From Planctomycetaceae bacterium (GTDB taxonomy: Bacteria; Planctomycetota; Planctomycetia; Pirellulales; UBA1268), in the NCBI GenBank assembly GCA_021300535.1, contig JAJTED010000041.1, forward strand, positions 1 to 46,678: a stretch of 46,678 nt of DNA, in the 5' to 3' direction. The number at the start of each line of letters is the position of its first letter. The first letter of the stretch is position 1. Position numbers and translations under genes: made by a program. This document shows, one piece after another, positions 1 to 7,060 of the stretch. Below the pieces are notes generated by a model, which did no database searches, was not told where the DNA came from, and saw nothing but the letters and a program-made list of their open reading frames with translations.

Positions 1-200
1 ACGTCCGACTGTGGAAAACAGGCCAAGCAGTCGGAGCGACGGAGGGTGACTGGAGACGGAATGGTCGGAAGATTCGGTGCATGAAGCAATGAGACCTGCC
101 GGACACCGGACAACTGTCCGGCAGGAGTCAGAGGAGCCATAGTAGCGATGAAGCCGGGTAACGCCGGTGGAGCGAAGGGCTCCAGGGAGATGGATGAGAG

Positions 201-436
201 ATGGACGAACGAACGGAAGACAGATCGGCGGCAGTGCCCAATCAAGATCGGGCTAAGCCAGTCGAAGAGATCCGTGCCCGCTGGGCATGGGTCGAACCGG
301 CCGTCTGGACCACTCGCATGTTGACGGCACTCGAGGAAGGAGTGAAAGGAGGCGTATAAATGCCTACTTCGCGGACCGCGGGCTGTTCAGTCTGGTAGCT
401 GCCCGTGCTGCGGCCGTTCAATCCTCGACCAGGTAA
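201..436 (+). pseudogene. Internally deleted group II intron reverse transcriptase (ltrA-like)
   Basis: A 52-codon frame (201-359) starts MDERTEDRSAAVPNQ and ends with RWAWVEPAVWTTRMLTALEE then GVKGGV and a stop. This matches the N-terminal segment of group II intron proteins just before the reverse transcriptase fingers. From 359 to 436 a second frame reads NAYFADRGLFSLVAARAA and stops, matching the last residues of the same family. Everything between (catalytic YADD palm, maturase domain, about 350 residues) is gone, and the two ends are joined in different frames around position 358. No polymerase activity can remain. The flanking RNA domains are better preserved than the gene, so the deletion may be recent, or the RNA may still be maintained. 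Confidence 0.8.
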
Positions 437-448
437 CCATCAACCGGA

Positions 449-481
449 GAGCCGTGTGCGGGAGATCCGCCAGCACGGTTC
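449..481 (+). ncRNA. Group II intron domain V
   Basis: GAGCCGUG pairs fully with CACGGUUC (8 bp), followed by a two-base bulge on the 3' side and a GCGG/CCGC upper stem closed by a GAGAU loop. The AGC catalytic triad is present near the base (450-452). Length is 33 nt against the usual 34. Geometry and triad are those of an intact, possibly active domain V. Confidence 0.75.
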
Positions 482-534
482 GGAGGGAGGGGGGCCCGAA
501 ACCAATCGGGCCTCCCTACCCCTATTTTTTTTTT

Positions 535-782
535 TGTGGGAGCGCCAGGCCCGGAGGGCCGGGTTGTCTGCACGCGGGCGGCGGCCCGCCAAGCGAACTG
601 CGGCACGAGGCCGCAGGTTCGCTTGAAACATCCTCCCCGGCTCCCGCCGGGGCTTTTTGTGGGAGCGCCAGGCCCGGAGGGCCGGGTTGTCTGCACGCGG
701 GCGGAGGCCCGCCAAGCGAACTGCGGCACGAGGCCGCAGGTTCGCGTGAAACATCCTCCCCGGCTTCCGCCGGGGGCTTTTT
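535..782 (+). repeat. Two tandem copies of a ~124-bp hairpin repeat
   Basis: Unit 1 (535-657) and unit 2 (658-782) are almost identical. Each begins TGTGGGAGCGCCAGGCCCGG, contains three GC-rich hairpins (one with arms GAACTGCGG / CCGCAGGTTC), and ends in a CCCCGGC...GCCGGGG stem followed by TTTTT, like an intrinsic terminator. A related unit in reverse orientation occurs around 20772-20905. No protein is credible in either strand; the open frames here arise from GC bias. Confidence 0.8.
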
Positions 783-845
783 GTGCCGTTCGCGCGTGTC
801 AAGCTGGAAGCAAGACTGGGGACCGCGCAACATCAAAACTTGCGC
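783..845 (+). repeat. Segment repeated in inverted orientation at 20706-20771
   Basis: From GTGCCGTTCGCGCGTGTCAA to CGCGCAACATCAAAAC-TTGCGC this is the near-exact reverse complement of 20706-20771. The last 22 bases match the terminal inverted repeats of the element at 20706-21166, so this locus may be one end of the same element family, abutting the group II intron. Nothing recognisable lies between 846 and 1062. Confidence 0.7.
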
Positions 846-1062
846 TTCAGGCTTCCCGGCAGCGGCGCTGCCGTGGCCACAGATGCAACGACGCCGCTTC
901 TCTGGCGGCCAGGGTATCGGACACGACTTCACAGCATGCCGGCTGGGCCGGTGACGCCGGCACGGGCCAGCGCGACAGCGTTGCTGACGGCGTTTCGCGA
1001 GAGGTGCGAGTTGCGCCCGTTTGAAAACCGCAGAAACCGCGCTGGCCGGAGACCATCCGCCG

Positions 1063-1887
1063 TCAGTTCGCCTTGGCCGCCGGCTCGGCGGCGTCGCCGG
1101 CCGGAATCTGGGCGAGGAGTTTCTGCACCTCGGCCGCGGGCACCAGCGCCATCCCCTGCCCCTGGGTCTTGCTCATCCGCACGATGCCGATTCCGACCAG
1201 CCTGCCGTCGAGCGCGAACATCGGGCAGCCGCGGACGACGTTCGTCGCCAGCACGAACGGCCGCGGCCGCTCGATCACCGCCGACACCTGCCCCGGCATC
1301 ATCGCCGGGGCGCCATTGAACAGGTCCTCGAGCCGCGTCACAGAGACCGTGTAGTCGGCCATCTGCACCGTGCCGGCCGCGGCGAGGTCGACCGGATCGA
1401 AGGTCACGCCCTTGGCCTCCGGGGCGTCCGCCTTGGGCCGGAGGAACGCCAGGTCGAGATCCTCGTCCTTGAAGACGAGCGTCGCCGGGATCTCGGTGCC
1501 GTCGCCGAGGATGATCTCCAGTTCCTTGAGCGTGGCGGAGGCCTCGACCTTGATCGGGCCTGCCGGCGAGTTCGCCTCGCGGCCGTCGACGAGCCGCGAC
1601 GGGTCGATGGCGCTCAGCGAGAGCGCGACGAGACCCTTGTCGTCGACGAGCGTGCCGTCGGCGCGGACCTTGTCCTCCCGCTCGGGCATCGTCAGGCCCG
1701 GACGGGCAGCGGCGGAAAGTCGGATCTGGGCCACGCCCGTCACCCTGACGATCGAATCCTTGTTGGCGGCGAATATCTTGCGGCCGAGGACGGGTATCGG
1801 CTCCTCGGCAAGGATCCGGTCAGCAAGCCCGGCGAGGCACAGGGCGGCGAGCGCGAAGGTGGTGTGACGGCTGGTGAGGGTCTTCAT
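1063..1887 (-). CDS. Exported trypsin-fold protein, probably catalytically dead
   Basis: The start chosen gives a clear signal peptide (MKTLTSRHTTFALAALCLAG, cleavage near LAEEP); an ATG at 1908 is an alternative. The 274-residue product keeps the outline of an HtrA-type protease fold: a strand resembling DGTLVDDKGLVALSLSAI, LVFKDEDLDLAFLR around the usual aspartate, and VVRGCPMFALDGRLVGIGI where active enzymes have GNSGGPLVNLDG. Neither the active-site histidine (NHHV) nor the serine (GNSGG) is present, so it is probably a pseudoprotease. It lies 78 bp downstream of the HtrA gene on the same strand and is probably co-transcribed. A periplasmic adaptor or substrate-binding role beside HtrA is inference. 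Confidence 0.75.
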   Translation of the reverse strand: MKTLTSRHTTFALAALCLAGLADRILAEEPIPVLGRKIFAANKDSIVRVTGVAQIRLSAAARPGLTMPEREDKVRADGTLVDDKGLVALSLSAIDPSRLVDGREANSPAGPIKVEASATLKELEIILGDGTEIPATLVFKDEDLDLAFLRPKADAPEAKGVTFDPVDLAAAGTVQMADYTVSVTRLEDLFNGAPAMMPGQVSAVIERPRPFVLATNVVRGCPMFALDGRLVGIGIVRMSKTQGQGMALVPAAEVQKLLAQIPAGDAAEPAAKAN

Positions 1888-1965
1888 GAGGGGGCTGCGG
1901 TCGGGCATCCTGATTGTGAACTGGGGCGGGGGCCGCGATTCCGGGCAGCCCTGAAACCGCCATGT

Positions 1966-4008
1966 TTACCAGCGCGGCTCGACTTCCGCGAATCCGCTGC
2001 CCACGCCGCGGCGAATGAAAAACACGACGTGCTTCGGCTTCGTCTCACGGAACCCCTTGAGGAGCTTCTCGGCCTCCGCCACCGTGCGGACGACCTGGCC
2101 GTCGATGGAGACGACGATGTCGCCGGGGCCGATGCCGGCCAGGGCCGTCCAGCCGTTGGGCTGCACCGTGCTCACCCGCACGCCGGGTGCATTCACGGGC
2201 AGCTGCTCCGTGATCCGCTCGGCGAGAGGCAGTTCGCGGACCGTGAACTCGAACGTCTCGTCCTTGAAGGTGTCGAGGTCGCCGGTCGCGGCCGGGGTGG
2301 CCACGAGCGTGGCCTTGGCCGCCAAGGGCTCGGTCCCCCGCAGTCCGTCGAAGGCGATCTCGGTGCCCACGGCGTAGGGCCGGATGAGGTTTTCGAAGAC
2401 CTCCGCGTCGGTCGGGCTGTTGGCGGGGATGACGCGGCCGTCGAGCTTGAGCAGCAGGTCGCCGACCCGGAGGCCGGCCTGGGCCGCCGGCGACTCGGGG
2501 ACCACGTGCGTGACCCGCACGCCCTTCTTGCCGGCGATGCCGAGCGCCTCGGCGATCTCGCGGGTCAGGACCTGCGTCTGCACGCCCAGCCACGGGCGGA
2601 CGGGCTTGCCAACCCGGTCGCTTTCAGAGGGCGGGCCGACCTTCGCCACGGTGACCATCTCCTCTGCGTCGCGGACGAACGTGACGAGCGTGGGCACCGG
2701 CTCTTGTGTCTTCTCGCTGATCGCCTTGACCGCCCGCACGAGGTCGGCCGTGCGGGCGATCGGCTCGGTGCCGAGCCGCGTGATGATGTCGCCGCCGCGG
2801 AGCGCGGGCTTCGCCTCGGCCGCGCCTCCCCCGTTGCGCACGCCGACCACGATCGCGCCGTCGGTGTTCGGCCGCTTCCGCTCCAGCGCCACGACCTTCG
2901 TGATGTCGCGGGCGGTGAGCCCCATGGGCTGCAGTTCCACCTCCTTGGGCAGCGAGGGCTCGCGGACGGCGGTGGTGATCCGCCACTCGCGGGGCGTGCC
3001 GTGGCGGCTGCCCTTCACGACGACGTCGGTGCCGACCGGCACCCCGAACACGAGCCGGTTGAACGCCGGCAGGTCCTCGGCGGACCGGGCCGCGGGGATG
3101 GCCGTGCCGTGGAACGCCGTGATCAGGTCGCCAGGCTCGATGCCGGCCTTCTCGGCCGGCCCGCCCGGCAGCACCGACCCCACCACCACGCCGGCGTCGG
3201 CGGCCAACGACTTCATCAGCGGTTGCACCCCCATGCCCACCCAGCTGCGGGCCACCCTGCCCGTGGCGATGATTTCCTCGGCCACGGCCTTGGCGATGTT
3301 CGCGGGGATCGCGCCGCCGAGGCTGCCGACGCCGATCTCGTTGACGCCCACGATCGCGCCGTCGAGGTTCACCAGCGGCCCGCCGGAGTTGCCCGGGAAG
3401 ATGATCGCGTCGTGGCCGATCCAGCGGATCAGTTCCCCGACGCTCTCGCCCTCGATCTGCAGCGCGCCGCCCGGAGGAATGAGGGCCAGGTTCGAGACGA
3501 TGCCCTGCGTGACGCTTTGTGAGAGACCGGCGGGGCTGCCCATCGCGAGCACGACGTCGCCGATCTGCAGCTTGTCGGAGTCGCCGAACGTCGCAAAGGG
3601 GAGCGGGGCGTTCGGGTCGCGGCGGGCGGCGGGGTCGATCTTGAGGATGGTGAGGTCGGAGAGGGCGTCGGTGCCGACGAGGGTCGCCGGCAGTTCCTCG
3701 CGGTTGGTCATCCGCACGGTGATCCGGCTGCCGCGGCCGGCGACGTGGTGGTTGGTGACGATGTAGCCGTCGGCGGTGATGATCGCGCCGGAGCCGGTGC
3801 CGCGCGACTTCTGCATCCGTCCCGAGCCGCCCGACTCCATGACGACGTCGATGCGGACGAGCGTCGGATAGACCCGGTCCACGGCCCGCTGGATCCGCGC
3901 CCGCAGCACGGCGTCGCCGGCCGCGGCCGGCGGCTCCTCGGCGCGGATGGCCGCGGGCAGTGCGGCGAGAGCGGTGGCCAGAAAGGCATGGCGGAGGCGT
4001 GCGTGCAT
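1966..4008 (-). CDS. HtrA/DegP-like serine protease with several PDZ domains
   Basis: The 680-residue product starts MHARLRHAFLATALAALPAA, a signal peptide for export to the periplasm; a TTG at 4038 in the same frame is an alternative start. A trypsin-like domain follows with its catalytic triad intact: His in IVTNHHVAGRG (about residue 88), Asp in LSDLTILKID, Ser in IIFPGNSGGPLVNLDG. Downstream are about four PDZ-like modules: one around GVVVGSVLPGGPAEKAGIEP, a divergent one near GAIVVGVRNGGG, one at RPWLGVQTQVL/VVPESPAAQAGL, and one at the C-terminus (GWTALAGIGPGDIVVSIDG). This is longer than E. coli DegP (two PDZ). The expected role is envelope protein quality control. The inactive paralogue lies immediately downstream. 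Confidence 0.9.
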   Translation of the reverse strand: MHARLRHAFLATALAALPAAIRAEEPPAAAGDAVLRARIQRAVDRVYPTLVRIDVVMESGGSGRMQKSRGTGSGAIITADGYIVTNHHVAGRGSRITVRMTNREELPATLVGTDALSDLTILKIDPAARRDPNAPLPFATFGDSDKLQIGDVVLAMGSPAGLSQSVTQGIVSNLALIPPGGALQIEGESVGELIRWIGHDAIIFPGNSGGPLVNLDGAIVGVNEIGVGSLGGAIPANIAKAVAEEIIATGRVARSWVGMGVQPLMKSLAADAGVVVGSVLPGGPAEKAGIEPGDLITAFHGTAIPAARSAEDLPAFNRLVFGVPVGTDVVVKGSRHGTPREWRITTAVREPSLPKEVELQPMGLTARDITKVVALERKRPNTDGAIVVGVRNGGGAAEAKPALRGGDIITRLGTEPIARTADLVRAVKAISEKTQEPVPTLVTFVRDAEEMVTVAKVGPPSESDRVGKPVRPWLGVQTQVLTREIAEALGIAGKKGVRVTHVVPESPAAQAGLRVGDLLLKLDGRVIPANSPTDAEVFENLIRPYAVGTEIAFDGLRGTEPLAAKATLVATPAATGDLDTFKDETFEFTVRELPLAERITEQLPVNAPGVRVSTVQPNGWTALAGIGPGDIVVSIDGQVVRTVAEAEKLLKGFRETKPKHVVFFIRRGVGSGFAEVEPRW

Positions 4009-4046
4009 GGCGGTCGTTCCTGCGGACACGTGAGGCAAACCGGCAG

Positions 4047-4052
4047 AGTATA
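4047..4052 (-). promoter_or_regulatory. Candidate -10 box of htrA
   Basis: On the minus strand the hexamer TATACT stands 8 nt before a TTG in frame and 38 nt before the preferred ATG at 4008. No convincing -35 box was seen. Confidence 0.35.
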
Positions 4053-4440
4053 CGGTTCACTCCCCGCTGTCCGTGGCCGGAACGCCGCCGCTGGGCGGTG
4101 CGGATGCTGGCCGGCGTCGGTGTCTTTCCGCAGGCTGATGGCCGCTGGAGCTGTCCCGGCCACGCTCCCCGTCCTTTCCCGTTGGGCCCCTGGCTTCGCC
4201 GTCGGCAGTTTTTGAGTGCCCGGCAGACGCTACCCGCCTCGGAGGTCGGGGGTGCCCGCGCCCCGTCGCCGGACGTTCGCTGCGGCCTTCCGGGCCTCCG
4301 CTCTCTCGGAGGCGTCTGGAGGCGTCTGCGCTCCGCCATTCATGGCTCCGCTGGTCGCCTACGCCGGCTCTCAGGGCATGGGCAACCCCTCCCGTGACCA
4401 GCCTGATTCCAGCAGGTAGCATGCACGCGATGGCCCGTCA
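4053..4440. other. Non-coding stretch with a dispersed-repeat fragment
   Basis: No credible gene was found. The segment 4256-4392 shares pieces with 12769-12830: CGCCGGACGTTCGCT occurs in direct orientation and GGGCATGGGCAACCCC (4374-4389) as an exact inverted copy. This suggests a rearranged copy of a short repeat family. Confidence 0.5.
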
Positions 4441-4870
4441 TCATGCCGCCATCGCGACTGCGTGTTCCAGGAGTCGGGCCAGCTTTCTGGAACCCCGGCC
4501 GGTCAGAGCCATCGCTCAAACGTGTTGCCGCACGCTTGCCCGTCGCACCGTACGGAGCATGTCACTGAACGACGGGTCGGCTTTGCTGGGATACCAGCGA
4601 TGAGTCGGCGGCTGCCAGAGCCGATGCCCCTCCTTGGCGAACCAGAGAACGACGAACGTGTGGAGAAGCATGGCCAGCGGGGCGGTGCGTTCGACCACCT
4701 TGCGGCTCCAGCACTGCGGTTCCTCGAAGCCAAGGCACTGCTTGCTGTCACGGAAGGTGACTTCGACGCTCCAACGCATGGCGTACCAGTGGATGAGCTG
4801 CTCGGCTGTCGCTTCGTGACACGGCGCATGAAAGGCTTCCCTGCCTCGCCCACCTCCCAAGGCCTCGCTG
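4441..4870 (-). pseudogene. C-terminal remnant of a DDE transposase (IS4/IS701-like)
   Basis: The reading frame contains ATAEQLIHWYAMRWSVEVTF, then RDSKQCLGFEEPQCWSRKVV, the region around the last catalytic glutamate of IS4/IS701-type transposases, followed by a hydrophobic PLAMLLHTFVVLWF helix. At 4516-4518 an in-frame TGA interrupts RRASVRQHV. The same frame continues with AMALTGRGSRKLARLLEH to AVAMAA and its natural stop at 4441, so this is a nonsense mutation. The N-terminal part with the first two catalytic aspartates is missing. The break coincides exactly with the edge of the 125-bp repeat at 4871, whose bases form a fused open frame with the fragment up to 4968. No inverted ends were found. 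The family assignment is approximate. Confidence 0.75.
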
Positions 4871-4995
4871 GCAGACTGTGCAACAAGTCTGCCCGGGCAG
4901 GATGTGAGGAATGCCGACCGGGGAAACCCTCGGCGTTTCCACCGGTCGGCCAAGTAGACAAAGGCCATGGCGGGCGTTGTCCACGGACAGCTAGT
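4871..4995 (+). repeat. 125-bp dispersed repeat, copy 1
   Basis: The copy runs from GCAGACTGTG to CAGCTAGTG, with a central hairpin (CCGACCGGGG... / ...CCACCGGTCGG). It is about 80 percent identical by eye to 10704-10828 and, inverted, to 45285-45405. It abuts the broken end of the transposase fragment. The minus-strand frame reads AFVYLADRWKRRGFPRSAF, a peptide echoed in the other two copies. Confidence 0.8.
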
Positions 4996-5042
4996 GGACG
5001 AGACTTAGTCAAGCTGGAGTGAAACCCCAGGAGCTTGGTGCG

Positions 5043-5285
5043 ATGCCGCCGGTCGTCAACATTCACGAAGCGAAGACACACTTGTCACGGCTCATTGACC
5101 AGGTGGCGGCCGGCCGGGAAATCATCATCGCAAAAGCCGGCCGCAGGGTTGCCAGGCTGGTTCCGCTCGACGTTGGTGCGCGGCCGAAAAAGCTCGGTGG
5201 TCTCAAGGGCCGCATCGTGGTGCCGGATGATTTCAACGCCCCGCTCGACGACCGAGTCGTCGCCGCCTTCGAGGGACGGTCGTGA
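5043..5285 (+). CDS. Type II antitoxin, Phd/YefM family
   Basis: This 80-residue protein starts MPPVVNIHEAKTHLSRLIDQ and continues VAAGREIIIAKAGRRVARLV, the classic Phd/YefM N-terminal DNA-binding fold. The C-terminal tail (LKGRIVVPDDFNAPLDDRVV to AAFEGRS) is the usual toxin-binding extension of antitoxins paired with PIN toxins. AGGAG lies 9 nt upstream of the chosen ATG. The stop overlaps the GTG start of the toxin gene by 4 nt, so the pair was translationally coupled. It would bind and neutralise VapC and repress its own promoter. The partner toxin is decayed, so the antitoxin may be an orphan, perhaps retained against related toxins elsewhere. Confidence 0.9.
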   Translation: MPPVVNIHEAKTHLSRLIDQVAAGREIIIAKAGRRVARLVPLDVGARPKKLGGLKGRIVVPDDFNAPLDDRVVAAFEGRS

Positions 5286-5590
5286 GCCGAATCCTTCTCG
5301 ACACGCATCTCCTCCTGTGGGCCGTCAGCGAGCCGAGGAAACTGCCGGCGGAGGCCCGTCGATGGATTGACGAGGCCGAGGTTTTTGTGAGCGCCGCGTC
5401 GATCCGGGAGGTGAGCATCAAGGCAGCGGTCGGCAAACTGGCCGCGGTCCGTCCCAACTGCTCGCGGAAATCGAGCCTGCCGGGGTTTCAACTCCTTCCG
5501 GTGAGCGGCCACCACGCCGCTGCCGTCGCCCTGCTGGCGCCACTTCACAATGATCCGTTCGACGGAATGCTCGTCGCGCAGGCCCAGCCT
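5282..5590 (+). pseudogene. Decayed VapC-like PIN-domain toxin
   Basis: The frame begins (GTG) SRILLDTHLLLWAVSEPRKL, continues with AASIREVSIKAAVGKL and HNDPFDGMLVAQAQ, supplying three of the PIN acidic residues. Two defects are visible. Between about 5455 and 5485 the residues NCSRKSSLPG are out of frame; the neighbouring frame gives QLLAEIEPAG, the expected family sequence, so two compensating one-base shifts have occurred. After AQAQ at about 5590 the sequence loses all similarity; the last strand with its acidic residue is absent. The frame stays open and runs into the next gene up to 6913, so no stop codon separates the remnant from it. Ribonuclease activity is unlikely. Confidence 0.8.
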
Positions 5591-5761
5591 CCGATCTCGC
5601 GGCCCGGCGGCCGCAGGCCGCGACGCGGGAAGCGGTGGCGGCTTTGGCGGCCGTGCCGTGACCGAGGTATCCTCTCACGGCCGGCGGCCGGTCCGCACTT
5701 GAGGACCATTCATCGGAATGCCCGCCCGCGTTCGCCCACCCTTCTGGAAGCGAGGTTTCCC

Positions 5762-6913
5762 ATGAACGTCGCCCGCCGTGAAATCGTCTGCGCGGTCGTT
5801 GTCTGCATCTCGTGCCTCCCGGCCCGCGCCGCCGATCCGCCGGCGGCCAATTCCGCCGTCGTGCCTCCGCAGCCGCCCGCGGCCCAGGCAACTCCTCCCG
5901 TGATGGTCACGCCGCCGCGACCGCACCTCCGCACCGTCCACCGCCAGGTGAGCCGACTGCCGTTGACCCGCGACTATCGCTCCGTCCCCGTGGGCGATGC
6001 CGCCACGGTGGCGGCCCATGAGAAGATCGAGGCGGCCCTGACGCGGCTGGTGGATGCGGACGCGAACTTCACCGAGACGCCACTGCGCGACGTCGTCGCG
6101 CAGTTTGGAAGGATCCTCAAGGTGCCCGTCGTGCTCGACACGCGGGCTCTGGAGGTCGCCGGCATCGATCTCGACACGCCCGTCACGGGTACGGGCCAGG
6201 GCACGACCGCGCGGGCGGCGTTGCGGAGGATCCTGGACGATCTCGATCTCACGCGGCTGATTCGCGACGAGGCCCTCATGATCACGACCAAGGAGCGGGC
6301 GGGCGACAATCCGGATCTGCGGTTGTATCCCCTGCCCTGGGGCTATTCCACGCAGGGGGGCAACGACGTGCGGGTGCTCGTCGACCTCATTCAGAACTCT
6401 GTCGGCGGCCTGGACGCCTGGGCGGACGGCGGCGGGAACGGGGCGATCCGGATCATCGGCGACGGCGGGGCCGCCGTGCTCGTCGTATCCCAAACGGCGG
6501 ACGTCCACGACGAGATCGAAGGACTGCTCCGGAGCCTGCACGAGCGTGACCTGGCCGAGTTCGGCGGGCTGCACGACATTCCCGCCGCGAAGACGCCCGT
6601 GCTGCGGCTGCACCACGTGGCCGACGAGGCCGTGCGCCGCGACCTGGCCACGAAACTCGTGGACCTCTGCAACAGTTCGCTGCCGCACGGCACCGATCCC
6701 CAGGCGAAGGTCACGGTGGTGGGCGAGTGCCTGGCGGTGCAAGCGCTGACCCCGGAGTTCCACGCGCTCGCCGGCCAGCTGATCCGGGCGGTGGCGGGCG
6801 AGCATGGGCACGATCTCGAGTGGAGCGTCTATCCGGGCGGCGGAGCCGCTGCCGGCGTGCATGGCGGCATGGGGAACGCTGCGGATGGCGGTGCCGCGGG
6901 TGGCGTATTCTGA
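5762..6913 (+). CDS. Exported STN/secretin-N-like protein, function unknown
   Basis: The 383-residue product starts with a signal peptide (MNVARREIVCAVVVCISCLP, then ARA). A proline-rich linker follows (PPAANSAVVPPQPPAAQATP). Residues about 90-180 (LVDADANFTETPLRDVVAQF ... LKVPVVLDTRALEVAGIDL ... LRRILDDLDLTRLIRDEALM) have the pattern of the STN/secretin short domain found at the start of secretins and TonB receptors. A second module (about 195-330) resembles a secretin N-domain (LRLYPLPWGY, VLVVSQTADVHDEIEGLL). The tail is glycine-rich. There is no secretin barrel, so it is not a GspD or PilQ channel. Similar stand-alone proteins are common in planctomycetes and lack a known role. The same frame is open upstream into the vapC remnant; the internal ATG is preferred because of the signal peptide. 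Confidence 0.7.
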   Translation: MNVARREIVCAVVVCISCLPARAADPPAANSAVVPPQPPAAQATPPVMVTPPRPHLRTVHRQVSRLPLTRDYRSVPVGDAATVAAHEKIEAALTRLVDADANFTETPLRDVVAQFGRILKVPVVLDTRALEVAGIDLDTPVTGTGQGTTARAALRRILDDLDLTRLIRDEALMITTKERAGDNPDLRLYPLPWGYSTQGGNDVRVLVDLIQNSVGGLDAWADGGGNGAIRIIGDGGAAVLVVSQTADVHDEIEGLLRSLHERDLAEFGGLHDIPAAKTPVLRLHHVADEAVRRDLATKLVDLCNSSLPHGTDPQAKVTVVGECLAVQALTPEFHALAGQLIRAVAGEHGHDLEWSVYPGGGAAAGVHGGMGNAADGGAAGGVF

Positions 6914-7048
6914 CGCCCCGGGTGCCTTGGGAAGGCGCGAGGATCGTGCGGGAGCCGAGTCGCACGCCGCCGAGGATGCCCGGGCTGGGGCCGGATCGCT
7001 TCCGCTCTGGCGGGGAATCTGGCTTTGCCTGGCGGGCCATCGCGTTGC

Positions 7049-7054
7049 TACCGT
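7049..7054 (+). promoter_or_regulatory. Candidate -10 box, leaderless start
   Basis: GCTACCGT places the hexamer TACCGT 6 nt before the ATG of the glycosyltransferase gene. No Shine-Dalgarno sequence is present. Confidence 0.35.
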
Positions 7055-7060
7055 GCCGCC

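Larger units (their letters stand above)
1..524 (+). mobile_element. Group II intron remnant (5' end outside window)
   Basis: The stretch has the landmarks of a bacterial group II intron. The first 180 bases resemble domain I and the leader that precedes intron-encoded proteins (GCGATGAAGCCGGGTAACG, about 146-164). A small remnant of the intron-encoded reverse transcriptase follows at 201-436. A well-formed domain V lies at 449-481. Next comes a G-rich/C-rich hairpin like domain VI (about 482-520), ending in CCCTAT. A run of T follows directly (about 525-535), which fits insertion into the T-tract of a terminator, as bacterial IIC introns do. The class is inferred, not proven. The 5' boundary (GUGYG) is not visible and probably lies before the window. 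With almost no protein left, any mobility would need a reverse transcriptase supplied in trans. Confidence 0.75.

Noticed and set aside
1021-3522. 833-residue plus-strand open frame across the protease genes
   Set aside because: It is antisense to the two protease genes; composition is Arg/Gly/Asp-rich and shows no domain, as expected from GC-rich third positions.
4503-5081. Full transposase gene up to 5081
   Set aside because: Upstream of 4870 the frame is repeat DNA, not transposase sequence; the first two catalytic aspartates are absent.
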